Positions 26,701-35,146 are shown, numbered from the stretch's first letter. The stretch: 64,000 nucleotides of DNA from Clostridium sp. C8-1-8 (GCF_009928445.1 NZ_JAABNO010000001.1:62001-126000); one strand, 5' to 3'. Notes: a model not told the origin generated them from the letters alone. Translations and numbers: made by a program.

Positions 26701-29700
26701 AAGCGATAAGGATGGTAAAGTGCAGTTTACCAATATTGATTATGGCACTTACAAGATAAAAGAAACAAAATCACCTAATGGATATACTTTATCTACTGAT
26801 ATTTTAACAGCTACCTTCAGTGGTGATTACCAGAATACTGTAGTTACAGTTAATCCTAATTCTATATCTAATATAAGAATTAGGGGAGGAATAAAAATAA
26901 CAAAGGTAGATGCAGCTACCTCAAGTCCAGTTCCTGGGGCAACAATTACTGTATATAACAGTGATGGAACACCTGTAGGTACTGGTACTGAAGGAATAAC
27001 AGCAACAGATGGAACGGTAGAGTTTGATAACTTAGTATATGGAGACTACTATTTCTTAGAAACAAAAGCACCAGAGGGATACTTACTTAATACGGATAAA
27101 CATCCATTCAGTATTAAGGATAATGGAGTGGTGCTTAAGGATACTCTCTCTGATACAAGAATAATCGGAGGAATAAAAATAACTAAGACTGATGAAGCAA
27201 CCTCTAAGCCAGTGCCTGGAGCAACGATTGCTTTATACACTAGTGATGGAAAAGCTGTAGGCAGTGGAGTAGAAGGTGTAACTGGGGCAGATGGAACTGT
27301 GGAGTTCGATAATTTAAGTTACGGTGATTATTACTTCATGGAAACAAAAGCACCAGAGGGATACCTATTAAATGAAGATAAGCATCCGTTTAGCATCAAA
27401 AATAATGGTGTAATAATAAAGGATACTATTTCAGATACAAGAATAACAGGCGGTATTAAGATAACTAAAAGTGATGTATCTACTTCAATTCCATTACCTG
27501 GAGCAACAATAACTGTATATACCAGCGATGGGAAGGTAGTAGGCAGTGGAGTAGAAGGTGTAACTGGATTAGATGGAACAGTGGAGTTTGATAATTTAGC
27601 ATATGGTGACTATTATTTCTTGGAAACAAAAGCTCCAGAGGGTTATCTACTTAATACGGATAAGCACCCATTCACTATTAAGGAAAATGGAGTGATACTT
27701 AAGGATACTATTTCTGATACCAGAATAAAGGGTGGTATTAAAATAACTAAGACTGATATTTCAACATCAGCACCAGTACCTGGAGCTACCATTACTGTAT
27801 ATACTAGTGATGGAAAGGCAGTAGGAAGTGGTTTAGAAGGTGTAACTGGATTAGACGGAACTGTACAATTCGATAATTTAAGTTATGGTGATTATTATTT
27901 TGTAGAGACTAATGCACCACGAGGATATCTTCTGAATACAGATAAACACAGCTTCAGCATAAAGGAAAATGGAGTTATAATAACATCTAGCTTTTCTGAT
28001 GAGAAAGTCAAAGGAACTGTGCTTGTTGAGAAGAAAGGTGAAGATGGAAATTATCTTTCTGATACAGAAGTTACTTTGTACGATGCTAATGGCAAGGTGG
28101 TTCAGAGCTCAGTAACTGACAGTGATGGAATCTCTAGATTTACTGGAGTAGAATATGGCAAGTATGCTGTAAGAGAAACAAGGGCGCCAAAAGGTTATAA
28201 TATTTCAGATAAGTTAATATCAGTTGAAGTTAATGGAACTGAAAGTGGAAAAACCTATGATGCTGGAGATATTACAGATACTAAAATAAGAGGATCAATA
28301 CAGATTAAAAAGCTTGACCAAGATGGAAAGCCACTTAAGGGGGCAGAGTTTACTGTATATGATGAATCAGGAAAAGCCATACAGACGGCAGTATCCATGG
28401 AAGATGGAATTGTATTGTTCAAGGATTTAGTTTATGGAAAGTACTCTATAAAAGAAACAAAGGTGCCTGAAGGCTATATAGGATTAAAAGATATTATAGA
28501 AGCTTCAATTGAACAAAACGGATATACTTATTCATATGAAGTTAAAAATAATAGGATTAAAGGCACAGTTGAGATTAAGAAAACAGATATAAGTGGAAAT
28601 GCTCTTCAAGGAGCAGAGTTTACTATATATGACAACAGTGGAAATGCAATAGCAGCCAAGGTAAGTGACAGTAATGGACTTGTAAGGTTCGAAACATTGG
28701 ATTATGGAAAATATACTGTTAAGGAAACTAAAGCGCCTCAAGGATATAATATATCTGATAAGGTAGTCTCTGTTAATGTAGATGGAACAGGAAAAGGTGG
28801 TACTTATGATGCTGGAGCTATAGCAGATACTAAGGTTACTGGCAATGTTCAAATTAAAAAGCTTAGTGAAGATGGTAAAACACTTAAAGATGCAGAGTTT
28901 ACTTTGTACGATCTTAGTGGAAAGGCTGTTAAGAGTATTGTAACTGAAGAGAATGGAACTGCTATATTTACTGATGTAGAATATGGAAAGTATACATTAA
29001 AGGAAACTAAAGCACCTCAAGGTTATAATATTTCAGCTGAAGAAACAGTGGTTGAGGTTAATGGAACTGAAAGTGGAAAGGTTTATGATGCAGGAACTAT
29101 TACTGATACCAAAATAAAGGGATCTATTAAGATTAATAAGCTTGATCAAGCTGGAAGACCTCTTCAAGGAGCAGTATTTACTTTATACGATGAATCTGGC
29201 AAAGCGCTTCAGACTGCAGTATCTATGGAAGATGGAGTAGTATTATTCAAGGATTTAGATTATGGAAAATACTCTGTAAAAGAAACAAAAGTCCCTGAAG
29301 GTTATATTGCTTCAAGTGATGATATAGAAACCTCAGTGGAAAGTAACGGATACACTTATTCATATGAAGTAAAGAATGCTAGAATAAAGGCAACAATAGA
29401 AGTTAAAAAGACTGATATAAGCGGTAAGGTACTTCAAGGAGCTGAATTTACTTTATACGATAGTAATGGAAAAGCTATATCAACCCAAGTAACTGGCAGC
29501 AATGGAATTGCAAGATTCGAAGCTGTAGATTATGGAACATATACTATAAAGGAGACCAAAGCACCTAAAGGATATATCATAAATACTTCAGTTCAGAAGG
29601 TTCAGGTAAGTACTTCAAATACTCAAAGCTTCATTATTAAGGATGAACAAGAGGTTCAAGTACTTCCTACAACTGGAGCAGTTATAGATGATACATTTAT

Positions 29701-29782
29701 TACTATTATGGCTTTATTGTTAATAGTATTAGGTATTGGCTTAAAATTGTTTGGAAAAGTAACTATAAGTAAAAGATATTAA
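23720..29782 (+). CDS. Sortase-anchored adhesin with Cna collagen-binding-type and CnaB (SpaA) repeats
   Basis: 2,020 residues; AAAGGAAGTGAG precedes the ATG. A signal peptide (1-28, ending VKA) leads the chain. Next come about five Cna-type isopeptide modules (TWTITVN, SWTIKVN, TWRIIVN, TWNIRIN, DWTLNVN starts; up to about residue 850), then twelve CnaB/SpaA modules (about 855-1975) with the K-x-D...E isopeptide pattern. The sorting signal is LPTTG at 1982-1986, followed by a hydrophobic helix and a KRY tail. It should be covalently linked to peptidoglycan by sortase (not in this window) and bind matrix or plant surfaces; the ligand is inference. A c-di-GMP-II riboswitch controls it, as for the C. 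difficile CD2831-type adhesin. Confidence 0.95.
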   Translation: MNKKRFLSFVVVIIFILQMIVPVNNVKAATRDITGAFPLITDVKITDINGKELGSNISKNSEIHINYTWSIPNDQTVNAGDYYTMQLPNEIKIATAIDQPMINPKDGSVVANIHVDTNGKTKITFTSYPSGHSDVLGGFSLDCHFNQSQIGNANPVKIDFTVPGLGVVTEGPFNFQQPDPTIVKSGVYNSTNDEVTWTITVNKEGVKLSNTVVTDNINSGQVFVDGSVNINGTAAVSGTGYSYDNTSRKLTINMGEITTQQVITFKTSIHNDLAAKAQGTYNYTNAATLNYDSSGNPKSLTSNTVTIPVTVKYISKDGSYETANKRISWTIKVNQSGRTINNAVVTDAIPAGLTIDTSTIKVDGAPGTDYTISGQNFRYNLKNISSVHTITFSTNVDSAVYNSNNYKSYNNTAFLSGDGVLNGTYSSRAVGFTPNIIQKQGAGYNPSTGIITWRIIVNNNQTAVAAGAKVTDNIPIGQVYVAGSGKLDGTALDDSGYTAATSSDTTKTGTFTYTFSSAFSDTHTITFQTKVTDPKVYKASYSGNFNNSVTLTSADINQTTSATQPVNSEIINKTGAGYNYATREITWNIRINKNKMPITNAVITDYIPAGQVYVSGSATIDNSASADGFKYTQVDGDSQKTGVLTYTFPTGSSNTINNTYNISFKTKIIDLSIFNTNGVKTLSNTASIAGDEIPTDGNRSSTGSQTVNNTVINKTPSYVYGNSYIDWTLNVNSNFNIYMSNATITDKLQNGLSLNTDTVELYEATVNANGTLTAGAKVPLTGANVKYDPTTREFGFTFPDNAAYKPYILKFTTDVSAAGNYSNTVEFKSTDTDQTSSTNQNGVWYASGSAWGTGVSGSINVVKVDANDTSKKLSGAVFQLIDQYGNVKATSAPTGPDGTALFKALKYDVNYTLKEITPPTGYTLNDEAHTFQVHDATGQRDIAYSFKDTKIKGNIQFTKNGEDGKGLLGAEFALYQNDGVTPILDSDGKGITAVSDKDGKVQFTNIDYGTYKIKETKSPNGYTLSTDILTATFSGDYQNTVVTVNPNSISNIRIRGGIKITKVDAATSSPVPGATITVYNSDGTPVGTGTEGITATDGTVEFDNLVYGDYYFLETKAPEGYLLNTDKHPFSIKDNGVVLKDTLSDTRIIGGIKITKTDEATSKPVPGATIALYTSDGKAVGSGVEGVTGADGTVEFDNLSYGDYYFMETKAPEGYLLNEDKHPFSIKNNGVIIKDTISDTRITGGIKITKSDVSTSIPLPGATITVYTSDGKVVGSGVEGVTGLDGTVEFDNLAYGDYYFLETKAPEGYLLNTDKHPFTIKENGVILKDTISDTRIKGGIKITKTDISTSAPVPGATITVYTSDGKAVGSGLEGVTGLDGTVQFDNLSYGDYYFVETNAPRGYLLNTDKHSFSIKENGVIITSSFSDEKVKGTVLVEKKGEDGNYLSDTEVTLYDANGKVVQSSVTDSDGISRFTGVEYGKYAVRETRAPKGYNISDKLISVEVNGTESGKTYDAGDITDTKIRGSIQIKKLDQDGKPLKGAEFTVYDESGKAIQTAVSMEDGIVLFKDLVYGKYSIKETKVPEGYIGLKDIIEASIEQNGYTYSYEVKNNRIKGTVEIKKTDISGNALQGAEFTIYDNSGNAIAAKVSDSNGLVRFETLDYGKYTVKETKAPQGYNISDKVVSVNVDGTGKGGTYDAGAIADTKVTGNVQIKKLSEDGKTLKDAEFTLYDLSGKAVKSIVTEENGTAIFTDVEYGKYTLKETKAPQGYNISAEETVVEVNGTESGKVYDAGTITDTKIKGSIKINKLDQAGRPLQGAVFTLYDESGKALQTAVSMEDGVVLFKDLDYGKYSVKETKVPEGYIASSDDIETSVESNGYTYSYEVKNARIKATIEVKKTDISGKVLQGAEFTLYDSNGKAISTQVTGSNGIARFEAVDYGTYTIKETKAPKGYIINTSVQKVQVSTSNTQSFIIKDEQEVQVLPTTGAVIDDTFITIMALLLIVLGIGLKLFGKVTISKRY
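26885..28012 (+). repeat. Four tandem 282-bp repeats within the adhesin gene
   Basis: Units begin with the GGIK codons at 26885, 27167, 27449 and 27731, each exactly 282 bp (94 residues), with nearly identical segments such as EGVTG.DGTVEFDNL.YGDYYF.ETKAPEGYLLN. The identical period suggests recent unit duplication. Confidence 0.85.
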
Positions 29783-29797
29783 AAAACAGGTAGAAAA

Positions 29798-29830
29798 AAA
29801 CCACTAATGGAAATAACATTAGTGGTTTTT
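29798..29830 (+). terminator. Intrinsic terminator of the adhesin gene
   Basis: The same 12-bp stem AAACCACTAATG / CATTAGTGGTTT as after polC, with T run. The downstream CTAATAAAATT also resembles the polC 3' flank. Confidence 0.88.
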
Positions 29831-29957
29831 CTTATATCTAATAAAATTGTTGCTATACTAATAGGGGGTAACTGTCAGTATGCACATTTTTGAAAAAAGC
29901 GATAATTAACCATTACTAGGTCAAGAACTTACTTTACAGATTTAAAAAGTAAATATC

Positions 29958-31670
29958 TTAATTTGATTTAACGGTAGTACCAGTCTTAACAATGCTATAT
30001 TGTAAAACTTCTCCACTTTGGAAGTGTAGTTTTAAAGTTATCACACCATCGTTACAATAGTTGAAGAAGTTAGGTGTAAGAGTTAGTTGGTTAGTACTGT
30101 AATTAGGAACATAGGCATCACTATATTGCTTGTAGGTAGTCCATCCTTGTGGACCAGCACCGCTTCCATCTGCATATACTGCCTCTAGGGTAGAAAGTTT
30201 TGAGCCGTTAAAAGCTACAGGGATATTGAAGTTAGAGGTAGTTCCAGTGGTTTGGCTTAATTCTGGTGTTTTATAGTAGTTTATGCTCACATTCCAAGGT
30301 TCACCTTTAGAGAATTTCAAGGTTAAGGCAGTCTTTGTGCCATAACTGCCATTTATAAACTTATTTACATAGCTTCCTTTTAGAGTTACAACACTATTTG
30401 AGTAGGTATAATCTTTACCTAAGGATAACTTATCTTTTCCGTTATAGATTGATTTTAAAGTATTACCGTTTAAGGTTAAGTTCATAGTTATATCTTTAGA
30501 GCTGTCTTCAGCTTTTACAAATATCATATCTGATTGGGAATAAGAGCTTCTTTCATCCCAAGAGGATTTTAGCATGTTGTATAAAGCTGGGTCGTTCCAG
30601 CTGTAAGTATTTCTATTGAACAAGTTACCGTTGTCCCAAAGCATAAGGGATATACCTTTGCTTTTTGCATAGTAGTTTATATACTCAAAGTACTTTAATA
30701 GTTCACCATGTTCTATTGCACTAGAAGAACTATCAAAGGCAAGTAGTCCATACTCTCCAGTAACTACACCAATACCTTTTGCAGTAAAGTGATTATATGC
30801 CCTATCAAAGGAGCTAGTAAGATCTGAAGTTGTTGTACTGTCAAAGGCTGTTGTTCCAGCTATGTTTACGCTGAATGGCCAGTATCCGTAATAGTGGAAG
30901 GTAGCCATGATGTTTGGATCCTTAAAGCCTGCAATAGTATTGTAAAGTGAATCGCACCTATCATCGCTATTATTTGTATTTAGAGTAGGTAAAACAAGCA
31001 TACGGCTTTGATTCTTACCACCTGAATTTCTAACAATGCTACGGAACTCAGTATTTACTGCTGAAAGTCTTTGCATTTGCACCTCAGTGCTTACATCTCC
31101 ATTGTGGTTTTTAAAAGAAGGTTCATTTATTGATTCAAAGCAAAGCTTAGAAGGATACTTCTTGAAATGATCCGCCAATTGAGCCCAGACAGCCTTATAT
31201 TCTGCCATAGATACTCCATTATCATCATCTGCATTTATATAATTTGCCCACTACCATGAATCGTGATGTAGATTTATCATTACATATAAACCTTCATCAA
31301 GAGCCCAATCCACTACTTGGGTGTAGCGATTCAAAAATGTAGGATCTATTGTATAGCTAGGAGCTGCTCCAACACGTCCATACACTGTAAAAGGTATACG
31401 AATGCTTTTAAAGCCTTGCTTTTTTACTTCTTTGATAAGTTTCTTTGTGACTACTGGGTTACCCCAGGAGGTTTCACCTGTACTACCTACTGAGTCAAAG
31501 CTATTACCAAGATTCCAACCTGGTTCCATAGCCTCTGAGTATTTTTGAGATATTGTCTTAGTGTTGCATTTTAATGTAGCTGCTTTTACTGGCTCCGTCT
31601 TAACCAAAGCTGTGGAAAACGCTATTGCACAAGCAGTAAACACCATGAGTAATCTTTTAGTTTTTTTCAT
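29958..31670 (-). pseudogene. GH5 cellulase with X2 and CBM46 modules, interrupted by one in-frame TAG
   Basis: A 571-codon frame broken only by TAG at 31253-31251. Before it: signal peptide (MKKTKRLLMVFTACAIAFST), then GWNLGNSFDS and the strand VMINLHHDSW. After it, in the same frame: WANYINADDDNG and the rest of a GH5 barrel, with the acid/base Glu in CFESINEP (codon 183) and the nucleophile in TGEYG (codon 306). Then come a CBM_X2 Ig-like domain (FVKAEDSSKDITMNLTLNG) and a CBM46 module (AVYADGSGAGPQGWTTYKQY). Family members are secreted beta-glucanases or xyloglucanases. It is a recent nonsense mutation, a sequence error or stop read-through; everything else is intact. Confidence 0.85.
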
Positions 31671-31815
31671 GAATAAAATCCACCCTTTCTACCCTTAAGT
31701 ACTTAAAATACAAAGTAATATTTATTAAACTTGCCCATCTTAACTAAAGAGTTTCTATATACAAATTTAATTTATATTTGCTAAAAAGTCTCCCCACCAG
31801 GGGTCCTTCCAACAG

Positions 31816-31846
31816 GTATGAATTAATAATTCAGTTAGAAGCTCTA
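31816..31846 (-). repeat. Dispersed short repeat R2, copy f
   Basis: On the minus strand GAGCTTCTAACTGAATTATT, then AATTCATACC; it aligns with the R2 core. Confidence 0.35.
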
Positions 31847-32205
31847 AAATCTTAATTAAAAACCATGCCTTATATAGATATACCAATAGCAAATAAGGTT
31901 AATTTATTAAAGTGCTGTTAAAGTAGCATATTGAAGCTTTTCATAATTACTTAATTTGAACAACGTTTGGAAACAAGTTTTTTATTACGAAAAGTAGCTT
32001 CTCCATATATAAGAGCTATTGGTGTGTTTTAAATAGTTTAAGGCATATATCTATTAAGTTTTATAAAATAGTATTTCTAAATCTATTGCTTTCTTTTGCT
32101 TAATATTGGGGTTATTTTAGGTTCTTAGTTGATTAGAATAATCCAAGTTTATTAGTACGATTAAAAGATAATATTGAAGTGAAATAATTGCGAGTTTTAC
32201 ATTTA

Positions 32206-32221
32206 ATGTAATGCATTACAT
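32206..32221. promoter_or_regulatory. Perfect 16-bp palindrome ATGTAATGCATTACAT
   Basis: Exact self-complement in the middle of the long intergenic region. It could be an operator for the GH5 gene or a replication/repair site. No regulator can be named. Confidence 0.25.
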
Positions 32222-32450
32222 CTAAATTATAAGTACTTTATAGATTTATTTATATATAAAAAATCAATTTTAATATAAAAAAATAAGGAAGTTTATTAGA
32301 TTAAAGCATGATAAGTGTTTATTTGTTAGAGATATATTAACTTCATAGTAAAATAAGTGTGGTAAAATAGTGATAACACATTATAAACCAATGGTATATT
32401 TATAAGTAAGCTCCTTAAGTTACATAAAATAGAAAATTATTATGAATATA

Positions 32451-32488
32451 TTGACAAGTGAATATAAATTGTATACAATTAAATTGTA
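32451..32488 (+). promoter_or_regulatory. Promoter with OhrR-type operator for the MBL-DUF1304 operon
   Basis: TTGACA (32451-32456), a 17-base spacer and TACAAT (32474-32479). The -10 is the left arm of TACAATTAAATTGTA (32474-32488), the inverted repeat known as the OhrR box of Bacillus ohrA. A second overlapping palindrome, AATTGTATACAATT, lies at 32467-32480. A MarR/OhrR repressor would block this promoter until organic hydroperoxide is present. Confidence 0.7.
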
Positions 32489-32563
32489 AAATATATTATT
32501 TAATATAGTCATTAAATAAAATTATATTTAATTGTTTATACATTATAGGAGGAATTAATAGCT

Positions 32564-33313
32564 ATGGAGATTAAAGCGGTTAGATTGTACGAAGGTGGAT
32601 TTATGACACAAGATTTTGCCTTTGGAGGAAGTGCTGATAAGAGCACACTTGATTTAAGTAAGAGATACCCATCAAGTCTTCAAAACTTTGTTATAGATAC
32701 AGGAAAAGAAGTTATATTGGTTGATACAGGAGTTCCAGCAGAAACTCCAGATATGCCACCTAGAGAAGGACAAAAGATTTATCAAGGACATAAGATTGAA
32801 GATTACTTATCCGCTCTTGGTTCTTTAGGATATAAGCCAGAACAAGTAACAAAAATATTGTTAACTCATAAGCATCCAGATCATTCAGGTGAATTAAGAA
32901 GCTTCCCTAATGCTAAAATATATCTTTCTCCAGCAGAAGCGGATGCTTTAAAACTAAATGGAGAAAATATTGTTAGAGCACAATTTAAAGATGGAGCATA
33001 CCATAATTTTGATAGTAGTGAGAAAATAGCAGAAGGTGTATATTTGATACCTGCTCCAGGTCATACTACTGGAAATAGTATTGTAGTAGTTGAAAATGAA
33101 GGACTATTCTATATGCTTCACGGAGATGTGACTTATACTGATGCTGCACTAGTAGAAAATCAATTATCAGTAGTATTTGAAGACAAAGAGGCTGCAAAAA
33201 TTACCCTTGAAAAGGTAAGGGAATTTATTGCTAACAAACCTACTGTATATCTTTCTACTCATACTCCAGAAGCTCTTGTAAACTTACAAGAAAAAAAGAT
33301 TATGAAATTATAA
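32564..33313 (+). CDS. Metallo-beta-lactamase-fold hydrolase (lactonase-like)
   Basis: 249 residues; AGGAGGAAT precedes the ATG. The metal motif is H102-K-H104-P-D106-H107 (HxHxDH), followed by APGHTTGN (third His) and the bridging Asp in HGDVTY. VDTGVPAET and the length resemble the AHL-lactonase-like MBL group (AiiA/AttM relatives). Two metal ions would hydrolyse a lactone, ester or similar bond; the true substrate is unknown. It is co-transcribed with a DUF1304 membrane protein 13 bases downstream, under an OhrR-like operator, suggesting a role in detoxifying oxidised compounds. Confidence 0.9.
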   Translation: MEIKAVRLYEGGFMTQDFAFGGSADKSTLDLSKRYPSSLQNFVIDTGKEVILVDTGVPAETPDMPPREGQKIYQGHKIEDYLSALGSLGYKPEQVTKILLTHKHPDHSGELRSFPNAKIYLSPAEADALKLNGENIVRAQFKDGAYHNFDSSEKIAEGVYLIPAPGHTTGNSIVVVENEGLFYMLHGDVTYTDAALVENQLSVVFEDKEAAKITLEKVREFIANKPTVYLSTHTPEALVNLQEKKIMKL

Positions 33314-33326
33314 GAAGGATTATCAT

Positions 33327-33698
33327 ATGATACAGATTTTACTAGCAATTTTAGTTTTCTTAGTAGCAGCAGAACATGTTTTCATAATGCTGCTAGAAAT
33401 GTTTTTTGTAAAGTCAGCAACGGCTAAAAGAACCTTTGGTGTAGATAGTAAGCTATTGGAAAGAAAAGAAGTGCAAGTTTTATTTGCCAATCAAGGACTA
33501 TATAATGGTTTCTTAGCAGCAGGTTTATTTTGGAGCTTTTTTGCTCCAGAGGTTATGGTCACTCCTTTAAGAGCTTTCTTTTTAGGCTGTGTCATTGTAG
33601 CAGCTATATATGGTGCTATTACATCAAATAAAAAGATAATAATAAAACAAGGTGGTTTGGCGATACTTGCTATGATTGCACTAATAGCCAGCCTGTAA
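33327..33698 (+). CDS. DUF1304 small membrane protein
   Basis: 123 residues; AAGGAT lies upstream of the ATG. Four TM helices are visible (ILLAILVFLVAAEHVFIMLLEMFF; NQGLYNGFLAAGLFWSFFA; AFFLGCVIVAAIYGAIT; GGLAILAMIALIASL). The family signature AAEHxFIxxLEMF and NQGLYNGFLA is clear. DUF1304 function is unknown, but members are often found under MarR-type control, which fits the operator here. It is the second gene of the MBL operon and is followed by a long hairpin. Confidence 0.92.
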   Translation: MIQILLAILVFLVAAEHVFIMLLEMFFVKSATAKRTFGVDSKLLERKEVQVLFANQGLYNGFLAAGLFWSFFAPEVMVTPLRAFFLGCVIVAAIYGAITSNKKIIIKQGGLAILAMIALIASL

Positions 33699-33763
33699 TT
33701 ATAGATTTAATGATATTTGCTTGATGAATTTTTTAATAACAACTAAAAATTCTAAGCATTATG

Positions 33764-33810
33764 AAAGTCATGCATATACATAAAGAGTGTTCTTTATGAT
33801 GCATGGCTTT
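33764..33810 (+). terminator. Long hairpin ending the MBL-DUF1304 operon
   Basis: AAAGTCATGCAT / ATGCATGGCTTT (one wobble), extended inside by ACATAAAGA / TTCTTTATG. The T run after it is short. Confidence 0.65.
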
Positions 33811-33932
33811 TATGATATGAAATATAAATATTACCTTAAGAATAATGGTTTATAAGCTTAGCGTATATATAATGTGATATGATTAGAGGCATAAAAATAC
33901 AGTTATTATAAATTATTAAGGGAGAGTTTTAT

Positions 33933-34262
33933 ATGAGTATAGCTAGTTTTAAAGTTAGTATCACTCCACAAAAAGCTTATGATTTAATAAAGAATCACGA
34001 AAATGCAGATTTGGTATATGAAGAGTTTACCAAACTGGAAAATGGACTTTCCACAGGAACTTTAATTTATGAAAAGTACTATATGAGAACAAGCAATAGA
34101 GCAGCTTTAGTTGTAATGATAGATGATTTTAAAGGCACTACAGAAGTCAGAGCCGTAGCTACAGGAAGCTCACAAGGGATGTTTTTCAATTTTGACTGGG
34201 GAGCTGCAGATAGCTTTGCAGGTAGTGTTGAGCATATATTAGAAAGTTATATTATTAAATAG
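33933..34262 (+). CDS. Small hypothetical protein (DUF6054-like)
   Basis: 109 residues; AAGGGAGAG precedes the ATG. A soluble alpha/beta sequence: MSIASFKVSITPQKAYDLIK, a variable middle with TLIYEKYYMRTSNRAALVVMIDDFKGTTEVRAVATGSSQGMFFNFDWGAADSF, and a C-terminal helix. The SSQGMFFNFDWGA.DSF pattern recalls DUF6054 proteins of Firmicutes. No function is known. Monocistronic between two hairpins. Confidence 0.6.
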   Translation: MSIASFKVSITPQKAYDLIKNHENADLVYEEFTKLENGLSTGTLIYEKYYMRTSNRAALVVMIDDFKGTTEVRAVATGSSQGMFFNFDWGAADSFAGSVEHILESYIIK

Positions 34263-34283
34263 CAAATTAATAAAGTTAGTCTA

Positions 34284-34335
34284 AAAATAAGGTTTTGCTG
34301 CTGATACATTATTATTGCAGTAAAACCTTATTTTA
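34284..34335 (+). terminator. Terminator of the DUF6054-like gene
   Basis: AAAATAAGGTTTT pairs with AAAACCTTATTTT (13 bp); the 25-base loop itself contains GCTGC / GCAGT. It may also serve the convergent carbonic anhydrase gene. Confidence 0.8.
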
Positions 34336-34378
34336 TATAGATGCATCATTTCATAATAAAGTTATTTCTTGGGCAATA

Positions 34379-35146
34379 CTACTGGATATCGAAAGTAACT
34401 TCTCCTGTATCCATGTGATATTTTCCACCAATTATATTTATCTTCTTCTCAGTTAGTAATTTTTGTATTACTGTACTCTTATTTATTAAGCTCATAGAGT
34501 TTCTTACATTTTCATCTATGGTTAAGTTGTACATGTCATCAGCATTTTTATTGTTTGCCTTTACCTTATCGTAGGATGGTTTTATTTGATTTATTATTGC
34601 AGTGATATTATCGGAATAAGTACCACCTTCCATAGCAGCTTTTACTGCGCCGCACTTTTCATGTCCTAGTACTACTATTAAGGGTGCTCCTAGGTGTTCA
34701 GCACCATACTCTATGCTTCCTAGAGCAATTGGATCGATAACATTACCAGCATTTCTTACTATAAATACATCGCCAAGTCCTTGATCAAATACTAATTCTG
34801 GAGGAACTCTAGAGTCTGAACAGCTCAAAATTACTGCAAAAGGTTTTTGACCATTTGTTGATAGGTTTTTACGTCTTGTGTTAGTGATATCATGGCCTAA
34901 TATTTTATTATCCACATATCTTTTATTTCCATCTATCAAGAGCTGTTTTGCCTGATCTATGGTTACGGTCTCTGATCTTGTGTACATCTGAGTTTGAGTT
35001 GTCTTTGTTTCAGTGGTTGCTTTGTTTGTGTTATCTGTAGCTTGATTATTGGATGTACCGGTACTTGAGCAGCCAGTCAATAATAAAGCCGCAATAAGGA
35101 ACTTAGAAGTAATCATTGTTATGTTACGAAGATTGCTTTTATTCAT
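34379..35146 (-). CDS. Beta-class carbonic anhydrase as a secreted lipoprotein
   Basis: 255 residues. The N-terminus has a lipoprotein signal with lipobox LTGC (Cys26), followed by a Ser/Thr/Asn-rich linker to about residue 58. Zinc ligands of beta carbonic anhydrase are C109, H162 and C165, with the catalytic D111/R113 pair in CSDSRVPPE; GHEKCGAVKAA is the second motif. It should interconvert CO2 and bicarbonate on the outer face of the membrane. Most beta enzymes are cytoplasmic; surface-anchored versions are less usual. Monocistronic and divergent from a two-component system. Confidence 0.93.
   Translation of the reverse strand: MNKSNLRNITMITSKFLIAALLLTGCSSTGTSNNQATDNTNKATTETKTTQTQMYTRSETVTIDQAKQLLIDGNKRYVDNKILGHDITNTRRKNLSTNGQKPFAVILSCSDSRVPPELVFDQGLGDVFIVRNAGNVIDPIALGSIEYGAEHLGAPLIVVLGHEKCGAVKAAMEGGTYSDNITAIINQIKPSYDKVKANNKNADDMYNLTIDENVRNSMSLINKSTVIQKLLTEKKINIIGGKYHMDTGEVTFDIQ

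Larger units (their letters stand above)
31671..32563. other. Long A+T-rich divergent intergenic region
   Basis: 893 bases between the GH5 start and the MBL gene. Seen in it: an R2 repeat copy (31816-31846, minus), a GGAAGGACCCCTGGTGGGG-type GC-rich patch on the minus strand near 31790-31810, a 16-bp palindrome ATGTAATGCATTACAT (32206-32221) and the MBL promoter/operator (32451-32488). No gene was found. Confidence 0.45.

Noticed and set aside
26885-28012. CRISPR-like periodic repeat
   Set aside because: The 282-bp period lies in frame within an adhesin gene and encodes CnaB domains; there are no short direct repeats with unique spacers.
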